From NCBI RefSeq assembly GCF_000003855.2, contig NW_003101674.1, positions 1,745,656 through 1,809,655 of the forward strand: a stretch of DNA of 64,000 nt, written 5' to 3'. The DNA comes from Blastomyces gilchristii SLH14081 (taxonomy: Eukaryota; Ascomycota; Eurotiomycetes; Onygenales; Ajellomycetaceae). How positions within the stretch are numbered: the first letter of the stretch is position 1; each line of letters opens with the position of its first letter. Below are positions 11,464 through 22,599 of this stretch, piece after piece. A program made the position numbers and the translations under genes. The notes beneath the pieces are model-generated. The model saw only the letters and a program-made list of their open reading frames with translations. It did not search any database and was not told the DNA's origin.

Positions 11464-12491
11464 TCACCATGCAAGATCACAAACACTATAATAAAGAATC
11501 AATCATCTCTTACAAATCTAGCTATGTCATTCTCAAATTCATTCAAATCATGCTACCTGCATTGAGTTTGTGTATTCTGTCTCTCTTCACCTGTAAAACC
11601 TAGTAAATCAAGGAATTGATGAAATACAATTATGTTCAAGAGTTTAGTCAATTCATCTGCTGTTATTTCTTCAGTTAAGATGTAATCAATTGAGATTATA
11701 TTATTGTTCAACTGACTGTGAGTGTAATGAAATCAGGTGTCAATATACTTGCTTCTTGTGATGATTGCAGTCACTGTGACAAGATCAATTATCTTCTTAT
11801 TATCTATCTTGATTGGCAGAGAGTCTTCTGTTTTAATAAAGCTCAGATTCATCATCATACTTCTCAACCATGTTACTTTATATACAGCGTTGCTCAACAT
11901 CACATATTCAGCCTCATTAGAGCTTAAGAATACACAGGGTTGCTTGCTCAATTGTTATGAAATCAGTGTGTTTCTCAATTTAAAGATATAATCAGATGTA
12001 GATTTACAATTATTATTCAACAGATCAGTTCAATTGAAATCTGTATATCTGACTGATATATATATCATGTTCAGAAATTCATTCTTGAATTTCTTATCAT
12101 CATTCTTCACATAGAATATGTCAATCTCATGTATTTCTTTCAAATATTGAATGACATGTAATAGAGCCTTTCATGTCTTGAAAGTGAGAGCAGTGTTCTT
12201 CTGCATCAGTAGAGATGCTGCATAGGTAATATTCAGTCATAGCTTGACAGCTAAGTATTGCAGATATCTGACATCATGCTGAAATTGTTACTTTGTAAAA
12301 TCACTTTCTTTTTCAGAGACAGAGAAGTTATCTAGATGTAGATTCTTATTCATGAGTGTATAAACAGCAGTCATGTTATCTAGATGAACATCTTCTATCA
12401 ATTCATTGATATAATATCAGAGTGTTAATTTAACTTCACTCTTCATATATTTCACTTTTATTTCTAGATATTTTGTGAGTTTCTTTAAGTC
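11464..12491 (-). pseudogene. C1 copia pol, C-terminal part (RT end and RNase H)
   Basis: Minus-strand copia RNase H: an open frame at 11951-11733 contains KQPCVFLSSNEAEYVMLS, the copia alternative of ALSSTEAEY, and VYKVTWLRS. Upstream, about 12490-12000, is the end of reverse transcriptase. It continues without loss into 33640, on the other side of E1. The frame is interrupted elsewhere by stops. C2 at 59330-59640 is the same family with the same motifs (LCVFLSSN, EAVYKVIWLRS). Confidence 0.85.
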
Positions 12492-12495
12492 TTTG

Positions 12496-12662
12496 TGTGA
12501 TTCAAAGGTTGCTTGAGCCAGCGTACAATTACAGGCATACGCCGGCTTCTTATATATCGTACACTAAATTAATTAGTGGCTGCTATGACCCCTTTACACT
12601 TGTAAGCAAGTTTGAAAGCGGCTGCATTATTATTCAACAGTTATACATTTTTTCAAATCACA
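12496..12662 (-). repeat. E1 gypsy left LTR (3' LTR in element orientation)
   Basis: Starts TGTGATTCAAAG and ends CACA; matched by 33469-33635 in the same orientation, and by the E2 LTRs. Flanked on its left by TTTG (12492-12495), repeated after the right LTR (33636-33639). CpG is kept in the outer part (12530-12570) and lost in the inner part. Confidence 0.9.
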
Positions 12663-14654
12663 TCCTCTCTCATCAGATTCAGTCACACTCACATGATCAT
12701 AACATCTGCCCTAGCTTCATACAGATTAGCACATCACTAGTGTTTGTGATCTTGTAATCTATCTCTGATTCAGCTAGTATTCTGTGTATACTCTTACAAA
12801 GAAACTTTCACTATATTATATTACTCATTCACTAACTTTTCTCATTCTTTAATTATCTTCTTTATCATCATCATCATTGAATGTTATTATCATTCAAGAT
12901 TTCTACTTCTTCTTCTATTCAACTCTTTCTATCTGTTCATCTATCACATTATACACATTTCTGACAATGACTCTCTGTTCTCACAACAAGTGTCATCATA
13001 GTGCTCATACTGAGCAGTTTATTAGCAGTAAGTGTAATATGTTATGAAACATGATCAGAACTTGTTTATCTTCTAATAATTATCAGAATATATTATTATA
13101 AATAGTATATCTTCTTCATCTTCTTATACACTCTTGACTGTTTTTCTTCTCAGTGAGTTTCTGATCATATTTTCTGGCACAATTTTGCATAAACACATAT
13201 ACTGATATGTTTATTTTTATTCACATAGAATCTTCACATATTGACAGATCTGCATCTGCTGATGATAGTAAACTCAATGTTGAATCATTGATTGAGAACT
13301 TAAAGAACATGATAATGAAGAAATTGTCTGTGTCATATATAACTGAGTCTTCTGTATTCTTCTCTGCCTCTTCTGCTGCTATTTCTTTCTCTGTCACTCT
13401 CTCTCAATCTTCTACACCTGCTTCTGTGTCTGATTCTCCTGCTCTCACTATCTCTGTTTCTGTGACCTCTACTCTCACTACTTCTGCTCCCGCTGCTGCC
13501 TTTATTACTAGCTCTCCCTGTTTTAAGAAGATATTGCATAGACTCAGAGAACTATATTTCTCAGTATATACACTTCTGTTCTTCTTATCAATCTCTAGAA
13601 TGATTTATTGTATGAAGATAGTGTATAATATAACTATTTAAAGCTCAGTCACAGACACTGATTATTACATTTATTTTAAATATTTATGATGAGATAATCA
13701 TTCATTTATATCAGAGAATCACTTTCTCTCTCAACAGTGTTGAGATTGTAAGTCTTTTTTCTTTTCATCTTTTTCTTTCTGACACTGATTTTTCTGTTCT
13801 TAGAGAAAATTATTATAGATTTTATTATACACAAAGTCATGATATTCACAGATATCAAGAAACTTTTTATAACTGTAAAGTTCAATATTACAGAGATATT
13901 CACTCTGATGAATTTCTTCAGAATAATAGATTCATATCAGTCTATTCTCTAGTATCTGTCATCTGACTTCATAATACAGGCAAAAGATATTCATGTTTTC
14001 AGAAACAGAAATATAAATGTCATACTCTTTTACACCTGCAGATGTGAGGCTTATATGCCTTGTCTGAGATATTATTATGAGAATAAGCTGTTCACATACT
14101 GTGTTCTGCTTTCTGCATTTCTCTGTATCTCTCTCTCTCTTTCTGAGAAGCCTTATACATGTTGTAATTATATATATAACTCTAAGATCAGTGAGTATTC
14201 ATTCAGTAACTATTCTCACTTCTGATTTTATAATTTTCATATACTAACAATGATTCTTAGTTGCTTCAGTGTCAGAGGCCATTCTAATTGAAGATAATAA
14301 TATCACTGAGACTATTCTCTTCTACTCTTAAGCTTCTCTTATCACTTTCTCTCTCTTCTCTGCAGAGAAGGTTGTGCATATACTGAGTTATAAGTGTTTA
14401 ATCTCAAGTGACTTCTGCTGTCATTCATCTGATTCTGTGTCTTCTTCATCTTTTATTTCTTCTATCTCTGTCTCTTCTACTCTGACTTCTGATTCTGTGA
14501 GTTCTGTGCTCTTCTTCAATTTTTCTACATGTATGCATACACATTTCTATATTGGCATTTCAGTCAATCTTGTGATAAATGACATTAATGTCATACACAG
14601 AGTGATAGAGAAATCAAGACATGTGCAGTGTTATTGCAAGAGTAGCTTACAGCT
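12663..14654 (+). pseudogene. E1 antisense accessory region (Ser/Thr-rich and Cys-rich ORF)
   Basis: Lies inside E1 between the left LTR and pol, on the strand opposite to pol. An open frame at 13207-13641 starts MFIFIHIESSHIDRSASADD and continues through a Ser/Thr/Ala-rich stretch. It is followed, after about 300 bp, by a Cys-rich frame near 13980-14230 (FYTCRCEAYMPCLRY) that stays open for about 80 codons. A third Ser-rich stretch (14374-14654) then runs into the N gap. The same three blocks are found in order in E2 at 48729-50230, so this is an inherited part of the element. Function is unknown. A one-base loss near 14613 shifts the frame relative to E2. It may be a multi-exon gene, since the blocks change frame. 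Confidence 0.6.
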
Positions 14655-14934
14655 NNNNNNNNNNNNNNNNNNNNNNNNNNNNNNNNNNNNNNNNNNNNNN
14701 NNNNNNNNNNNNNNNNNNNNNNNNNNNNNNNNNNNNNNNNNNNNNNNNNNNNNNNNNNNNNNNNNNNNNNNNNNNNNNNNNNNNNNNNNNNNNNNNNNNN
14801 NNNNNNNNNNNNNNNNNNNNNNNNNNNNNNNNNNNNNNNNNNNNNNNNNNNNNNNNNNNNNNNNNNNNNNNNNNNNNNNNNNNNNNNNNNNNNNNNNNNN
14901 NNNNNNNNNNNNNNNNNNNNNNNNNNNNNNNNNN
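14655..14934. other. Assembly gap (280 N), hides most of the G1 5' LTR
   Basis: The left flank (to AGCTTACAGCT) matches E2 near 50197 and the right flank is the last 32 bp of a G-family LTR. From E2 and the other LTRs I expect about 14 bp of E1 plus about 277 bp of LTR here, so the gap length is about right. Open frames reported through the N run are meaningless. Confidence 0.9.
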
Positions 14935-14966
14935 CATACTGATCTATTCAGTGTAGGTCTCTAACA
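14935..14966 (+). repeat. G1 gypsy 5' LTR, last 32 bp
   Basis: Sequence GATCTATTCAGTGTAGG then CTCTAACA matches the end of the G1 3' LTR (20289-20320) and of the G3 LTRs, and is followed by the same internal sequence CTATAAAAA as in G3 (40777). Confidence 0.85.
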
Positions 14967-17900
14967 CTATAAAAACATTTATCATCTTCTTATTAGAAAA
15001 TAATTATTCACACATCATCTTCTCATTAGAAATAATTATCTATTGAGAGATATCTGAACATATAAACAATGCGTAAGAAAGAGAAAACACAGTTAAGCAG
15101 ATACTGAGTTCTTAGATAGAAGCTTGCTCATCAGTTCCCTGACCTTATAATAAGATCTTATAAGAGAATATCAGTGAAAGACCTGAGAGTTCTAACACTC
15201 AGATATATGAGAATACAATTACACATTCAACAATCAATATAATCATGTCTAACAATAATATGAAACTCTTGAACACAAGTATAGACACAATGTCACAGTG
15301 GCTCTGAGCAATGTTGAAATTATAATAATAATAAATAGCTGATATGCATGCAACTCAACAACTTCAATACAAAGAGATTCAATGATTAACTCATGCAATT
15401 TCAACATCTACAGAATTGAATACAAAAGTGCTGAAGAAACACTTAAATGCTTTCATATATTTCAATACTTTCAATCTCACTCTCTACTCATCATGAAGAA
15501 TGAAAATGCTTATGAAACTGAGTATAGATAAAGATTTCATCAGTTCATTAATCAATCAAGATTGATATATCAATGAATAATTGAAGAATTGTATGAAACA
15601 GAAGTTTCATTTATGAATAAAAGCATGCAAATCAGCATTGCAAACATCTGATAACATTATCAAATATCTTGATATTCTGTTTCAAGACACTGCTATGCAA
15701 TAGAAAGTATTAGATTGATTACAGAGCATTTAACAGAGAAACATTTCTCTTACAACATTCATCTCTGACTTCAATATCAAGATCTTAGAAGCAGATGATC
15801 AGTCTTAACTCTTGAAAGAATTAAATGAAGATTAGCATGCTCAACAAGATATTAACTTTCAAACTCTTACAGACTCTTATAAGTGTAAACAAAGACTCAA
15901 CTTATAAAGGCTTCTGCATACAGCTCTGAATATTAAATGATCATCTTATCAAGCTTAAGAGTATACAGAACAGTGATAGAAGACATTACATCTCAGTCAC
16001 TTATACACCTGCACTGAAGAATAACAATGATGCAGATATTATGAACTGAATAGATTCAAATGTCTATACACAAGCAAGAGTTTTCACCATTTAAACAGAC
16101 TTTCAAGTCTCTGAAATCACTTCTGAAGAAGTCATCAATCAACATTAACATGAAGTGTGCATCAACTGTAACTAATCAGAACACATTGCTTTCAACTGCT
16201 GATTGATCTATGTACCTTTATACTTGAGAGAAAGATCAGTGTCTTCTCATTTAAAGAATGAATCAGCATCTGTCTGCATCAACCACATTACATTAGAGAA
16301 AGATTCAGAGAATAACTATGAGAATGTCTCAGTGAAACAGAGAAAAGATTAGCTTCTGTTCAAATTTGTAAACAGAAGCTTAAAGAGATTGAATAACAAT
16401 AATTTAAAGAGAAGATGACAATGAATGTGATTCTTGTATCTACTGTGATTGATAACATGTATAATATGAAAGCCATGATAGACAGCAGTCTATATCACTA
16501 TGCAATGATAAAATCTTCAGTTGTAAGACATTATAATCTCCAGTGTATTCTCTTATTAAAACCTCAATTTCTCACAGAATTTGATGATTTAAAAGACATT
16601 TGTATCTGTTATATGATGAAGCTGACTATAGATGTGAGAGAATATCAACATGAAGATATCTATATATATGAAGTTGATAATCTTGATTACAATCTTATAT
16701 TAGAACTTATCTAATTATCTGAATAAGACATCTTATTAAACACTTGAAACAGAAGCTTGATATTCTCTAACAATGATAGAATTCATAAAGATAACATTCA
16801 CAAGACTATGAATCTGACACAGATCTCTGTCAATATCTATAAAATGCTCAGAAAAAGAAGTCACTGAAAGAATCATTAACAGTAGAATCATGTATTAATC
16901 TATTTCATCAGTGTGATCAATATCAAAAAGACTCTAGAAAAGTTATTCTGTATTATAATAACAGATTCTCATACAAAACTCTCTCAATAATATCATGAAT
17001 ATCTAGATATTTTTCAATAAGATAATACTACAAATATACCTCTCTTACAAGGCTCAGAAGTAGATCACAGTATCAAGTTAGAAAAGAAGAATGATAAGAA
17101 CTCTGAGTTACTATGAGGCCTTCTTTATAACATGTCTCAAGATGAACTTCTTCTTCTTCAGAAGACACTTAATAAACTGTTGAATAAGAGATTTATACAT
17201 GTTAGTAACTCTTTCACTGCAGCTTCTATTCTCTTTGCAAAGAAATCAGATAAAGAACTTCAATTCTGTGTGAAGTATCAAGAATTGAACAGATTAATCA
17301 AGAAGAATCACTATTGTTTATCTCTTATCAATAAAATTCTAGCTCACATTGAACAAGCTCAATGATTTATAAAACTAGATATCATCATCACATTTCATAA
17401 AATTCATATCACTGAAGAAGATGAATGACTTACAGCATTTCAAACATATTATAATCTCTTTGAATGAATAGTTACACTCTTTGAACTGATCAATGCTCTC
17501 AGTACATTTCAGAAGTATATCAATTGAGCACTTCAGAATTTCCTTAATAAATTTGTATCTGTATATCTCAATGACATTCTCATCTTCACTGATGAGTTTA
17601 GAAAAGAATATCAAGAACATATATAAAGAGTATTACAATAATTATAAGAAGCAGAACTATTAATAGATATTGACAAGTATGACTTCAAAGTCAAGAGTAT
17701 CAAATATCTAGATTTTATTATAGAAGCTGGCAAGGAAATTCAAATGAATCCTGAGAAAGTCTTTTTCATTCTTAAATGAGAAGCTTCACATACTGTGAAA
17801 GATGTACAAAGCTTCATTGAATTTGCTAACTTCTATCAGTGATTTATACAAAACTTCTCAGATATTATGAGATCACTTACAGAACTTATCAAGAAGAACT

Positions 17901-20011
17901 CAGTATTTCAGTGATTAGCAGACATCAAAGCTGTATTCATACAGATGAAGAAGATGTTCATTAATATCTCTCTACTAATGATATTTAACTCTGATTATAA
18001 AACAGTTATTGAAGCTGACTTCTCTGACTATATTACAGAGAGAGCTATATTGTAATATAATAATAAAGATGTCTTACAATCATGTATCTTCATGTCTAAG
18101 AAATTGAGTCTCACTGAATGCAACTATGAAATCTATGACAAGAAACTTCTTACAATTGTACACTGTCTAGAAGAATGAAACTCTGAACTCTGAAGTGTCT
18201 TCAAATTTAAGATAATCACAGATTATAAGAATCTTAAGCACTTTATAACTATCTATAAACTCACTGAATAACAGATGCAATGATCTGAGTTCTTAAGTCA
18301 CTTTTATTTTATAATACACTATCATTCTGGCAGTCAGAACTTGATAACAGATGCTCTCTCATAACAAGAGCAGAATGTGTCATCTGATGTAACATATACT
18401 CACTGAATGAATCAAGAGCACTGGCTCTTGAATCTAAAGATACTAGTTAATCAAGATGAAACAGCTCACAGCACTATACATGCTTCTTCAATTAGAACTA
18501 TCACTGATATCTCAACTTCTTCTGAACCTATATTAGATGAGCTATGATATACAGCAGCTCAAATCAATGAACTTCTTCAAGCACTCACTGAAGTAGTACA
18601 ACAAGAAGCACTCTGATTTTTCCCAGAATTACATGTAAGAACTGACATCTCAGAATGTTCAATCAATGATAATAACACTCTACAATTTCATAAATAACAC
18701 TGAGTTTCTCACTTCAAACTCTTACACATCTGAATAATGCAAGAGATACATGATTCATGTATAACTGTTTATTCAGACTGTGAACAACTGTATAGAATGA
18801 TCTTCTGAGAGTTCTATTAATCTGAGATATTAAACAGCATCAGATACTTCATTTAAAACTGTAATCACTGTTCTTTCACTATTTTATGAAAGAACTGTAG
18901 AAAAGATCTACTGAAATCACTTAATATTTCTGATAGAATCTGATAAGATATAGTGATTAACTTCACTATCAATCTATCTAAGAGTAAGAGTTGTAGAAAC
19001 ATTCTGATCATTATGACTTGATTGAGCAAAGATATAATATTGAAATCTTGTAATAAGATGAATACTGAACAAGTCACTGAAGCTTTTCTACAGAGCTCAT
19101 TCTATCAGATGTATGAATTACTGAGATTCATAGTATCAGATCAGAGCTGTCAATTCATGAGCACTCTCTGAACAAGAATTTGTCAAGTTCTCAAGATTAC
19201 ACATCATCTGTTAACTGTCTATCATCTTGAGACTGATGATGCATGAGAACAGATAATTTAGACTGTAAAGAATTATCTTTGTAAGTTCTGTAATCACTTA
19301 TAAGATAATTAACATGATCTTCTTCTACACACAGAGATTACTATTAACAGTTAAGATGCTATTTTAACAGATATAAGTCTGTTCTTCTTTATACACAGAT
19401 ATTATATGAAAGTGTTGAATCTTCTAGAGATTACACAGTTCATATTAAACTCTCACAGTTCAATTCAGATCACTGATAATATAGTAACAAAGCTCTGAGA
19501 TGTCTGTGATTAAGCAAAGGCCTTCATGATAACTGTGAAACAAGATCAAGAGAACTAAATCAATGTTCACTGAGATCTCATCAAGCAGTATAAGATAGAA
19601 GACTTAGTGTGATTAAATCTTAAGAATATACAGATCACACATTCATCTCATACACTGAATTATCATCATATCAAGTATAAAGTAATAGAAGTTCTAGACA
19701 GTCACAACTATTATCTTGACATATTATCAGAAATTCATGATATCTTTCATACAAGCTTGCTCTGCTGCATTATCACTGATCTGTTCTCTTCTCAACTGAC
19801 TTTTAACTGACAGCCGCCAGGCATTATAGAAGAAGATAATAAGCTTGAGTAAGAGATTGAGAATATTCTTGATAAGAGACCCCGCGGCTGTAGCTGACAA
19901 TATCTTATGAAATGAGTCAGCTATGATCAACTGACCTGAACTCTGAGTTTCATATTATTCAAAACAGCAGCTTTTGACTGATGAAAACTACTTCTAAAAG
20001 AGAGAGACTAA
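14967..20011 (+). pseudogene. G1 Ty3/gypsy chromovirus gag-pol, degraded
   Basis: One element read across stops. Gag covers about 15060-16400 and ends in a zinc knuckle at 16158-16199 with all C-x2-C-x4-H-x4-C positions present but an internal TAA. The protease (open frame 16415-16714) reads MIDSS where DSG is expected. Reverse transcriptase starts with an open piece at 17132-17365 (RFIHVSNSFTAASILFAKK) and has YLND for YLDD near 17560. RNase H spans about 17700-18400, and the integrase zinc domain and core about 18620-19560. A chromodomain segment is readable at about 19840-19960 (IENILDKRPRG, WQYLMKW). It is inserted into E1; the right flank CTTAC (20321) is the expected duplicated pentamer, but the left copy is in the gap. 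Without the gap the element is about 5.66 kb, like G3 without its MITE. Confidence 0.88.
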
Positions 20012-20320
20012 TGTGGCAGGCTGCACTCAATTAATTATATAGACTATTTCATTACACTTCACAGATTTCAAACACTTCATTCTTGAACATGTACACTCTC
20101 ATTCTCAGTCATTCTCAATTGCTGATTCTCAGCTGCTATAAACATGTGTATATTCTTCTGCCCTGAAGCTTCACTGTTTACATCATCACATACACATATA
20201 AATATTTATCTTGATCACTGATTCTCACACTTTCTCTTTCTTTCCTTCTTTAACATTTTTATCTTTGTTAAATAAGACCTATCAATATAATACCGATCTA
20301 TTCGGCGTAGGCCTCTAACA
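20012..20320 (+). repeat. G1 gypsy 3' LTR (309 bp)
   Basis: Starts TGTGGCAGGCTGCAC, ends CCTCTAACA. Matches G3 LTRs (40469-40776, 46359-46666) and G2 (39083-39443). CpG survives only near the outer end (ATACCGATCTATTCGGCGTAG). Confidence 0.9.
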
Positions 20321-20546
20321 CTTACAGATCTCAAGTTTTGAGATTTTCTTTGTTTTTGATATTTTTCAAGTGATATAATGTTGGAAATAGATTAAACATG
20401 TAACATATGAAAATGAATGAAATGTGTATAATAATATTTATCTTTTACAGCTGACTCTTATAATTGATAATTAATTCATTATTTCTTTTCTTTTCTTATG
20501 CTTTTTCTTTATCTGCTAGTCACTACTCTTACACAACCTCTATATG
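20321..20546 (-). other. E1 segment between G1 and F1
   Basis: Matches E2 50208-50420 (start CTTACAGATCT, then GAGTTTTGAGATTTTCTTTG). It contains the 3' end of the antisense ORF and the spacer before pol. It ends with the F1 target ATATG at 20542-20546. Confidence 0.85.
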
Positions 20547-20804
20547 TGTAAGAATAAGTGCTCGCAGGCGATTATTCGGGTGTTTACAGCTTGGCGTGAT
20601 ATGTACTGTTAACTACTAGAAGTATTTGTAGTAGAAAGATAAAATATAGAGATCAAATATATAATAGCATTCAAGCTGAGTTATGAATAGTATTCATAAA
20701 CTTCAGTCTATATAGTTATGTATAGTCAAGAGCCGCTAGCCCTATTGATTACATAAGAGATAGAAATAGAGATAAAGAATTCATAAGAAGTGAGATTTCT
20801 TACA
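20547..20804 (-). repeat. F1 gypsy left LTR (3' LTR in element orientation, 258 bp)
   Basis: TGTAAGAATAAGTGCTCGC to GATTTCTTACA. Equal in length to 27537-27794. Flanked by ATATG on the left, with the same pentamer after the right LTR (27795-27799). Its first 60 bp retain CpG and its last 100 bp do not; the right LTR shows the reverse. Confidence 0.92.
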
Positions 20805-21659
20805 TACTTCTTTCTCTCTAAGACTTTGTCTGTGAAGCCTTTCACTGAGTGACTTTATAGAATCAGCTCAGCACTGCAGTGATACTCACTAAAAACTCTT
20901 CATATCTATAAAAAATCTCAGTGAGGAAAAAATCCCTTGTTACTATAAAGAGAAAAGAGTCTGTTACTCAGTTTCTTATTTCATGAGATTCTTTATAATT
21001 TATAGATTCTTCTCTGACTATTATGTAGATTCATCTCATATCTTTCATACAGAAGAGTTTCAGTTGACTTTTAACTATTTTAATAAGATTCTTATGTGAT
21101 CATTATATAGATTCATCTCACAGATGAATTACTCTCTATAAGATCACTCTCATTAAAGAGAAGTATTCATAAGTTAATCTTTTACTTATTCTTATAAATC
21201 ATTGTTCTTTAACACTGTAGAATTATGTGGAATTTTTCATTCTTTTATCAACTCTGTAGAATTTTAGAATCAAGATGTCTACAGTCTGTAATCACTCTTT
21301 ATAGTTATATAGAAAGATTCAGGCCTGTAATTCATAATCACTCTTGTTTATTAGAGTGATCTGACTGTTCTGTGAGATTATTCACAGTATAAGCAAATCT
21401 CTTTAGAGTAGTATAAATATCTCAGATCTGTCTGTAGAATCTCATCTTCTTTTTTCTTTTTCTATAACAGCTTTTATCTTTATAAACTGTGAGTATTCTT
21501 ATTCATCTATGAAGTGTTTTCACTCAGATAACAGAGAGAGAGTATTTCTGACAATATCTGTATATTAATTCAAGAACTTCTCAAGAATAAAAAATTTTTC
21601 AATTTCAATATCTTTATAAATAATGTCTGACTGCTACTGAGCTTCTTGTGAGTGTCTCT

Positions 21660-22330
21660 GCAACTTCTCTGATCACTTTTTACTGACTGATGAAGCAGAA
21701 ATGCTGTCATCCATGACTGTGCCTTCATCTTTCTCAGCCCTGCCACCGCACCCGATCTTCAGGCCAGCGGCTCACCTCATACCTCCCCCAGGCCAGTCCC
21801 TGGCTCTAAGCAGCATAGTCTCTCTCTTTGCTGTAAGTCTTCTCATAAGTAATTCCTTACAGACTGTAGCTAACAGTTCTTATAAAGCTTCTGATATTGT
21901 CAGTATCTTCTACAGCTCTGCAGGCCTATGATCACTCTCTCTCTGCTCACACAATCTCTGACCAGACATATGCAAATATGCCTAGGTTTCTCATCAATGA
22001 TTCTCACACCACAGCGCATTTCTGCAATCTTATTATCAATGAGAGATGAGTTCTCAGGTACCTGCAAAATCTGAGTAATTAAGGCAATACAAATGTCATG
22101 AATTCATGATAAGAGTTGATCTGAGCAGATAAGCTCTCTCTCTGCATCTGAATTATTTTCAGGCTGAATACTTCAGCACAACTGAGAGAGTGAATACAGC
22201 TTTATAAGAGATATCTGATCACATGCACAGACAGCCAGCTCTCAAGACTCTGCTACAACTATACATATTCTGATATCTGACTTCTCTGAAGTCTGTGCAT
22301 TTCTGACAGTCTTCATATCAAATGTAACAA
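21660..22330 (+). pseudogene. F1 possible antisense ORF remnant
   Basis: Plus strand, opposite to F1 pol. It includes an open frame at 21701-21931 and a frame near 22040-22310 that reads with few stops (for example YFSTTERVNTAL near 22165-22200). It is unrecognised and weak: the matching F2 region is heavily mutated in its first part and deleted beyond about 21903 (F1 numbering), so conservation cannot be tested. The coding claim is an inference from frame openness only. Confidence 0.25.
21719..21815. other. GC-rich, C-run-rich patch inside F1
   Basis: About 95 bp with unmutated-looking composition (CCCTGCCACCGCACCCGATC, CCTCCCCCAGGCC), flanked on both sides by typical mutated sequence. The matching stretch of F2 (about 57310-57410) is mutated and AT-rich. 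Confidence 0.7.
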
Positions 22331-22599
22331 TTGTCTGTATCACAGATATAATACTCTCTGCTTCTTTGAAGAAGAAAATTGATAGTTGTGAAGAAGTTGA
22401 GTGTTATAAATATTAAGAATATAAGTATGAGTTTTCTTTATTTTTTCTTTATTAATCTTTAAATTGTGTTTACAGCTCTGTTATTTTCTGTTTTTTAGCT
22501 TTTAATAAGAATATGATTTCTTCTTTTCTTGTGTACACTGTGAACTGTTCATCTCAGTAGAAACTCATTATCTTGTAGACTAGGACTTATAAATGACAG

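Noticed and set aside
12497..12757. Plus-strand frame starting at the E1 LTR.
   Set aside because: Mostly LTR sequence; no conservation in the other E LTRs.
14374..14964. Long open frames crossing 14655-14934.
   Set aside because: They run through a block of N and have no meaning there.
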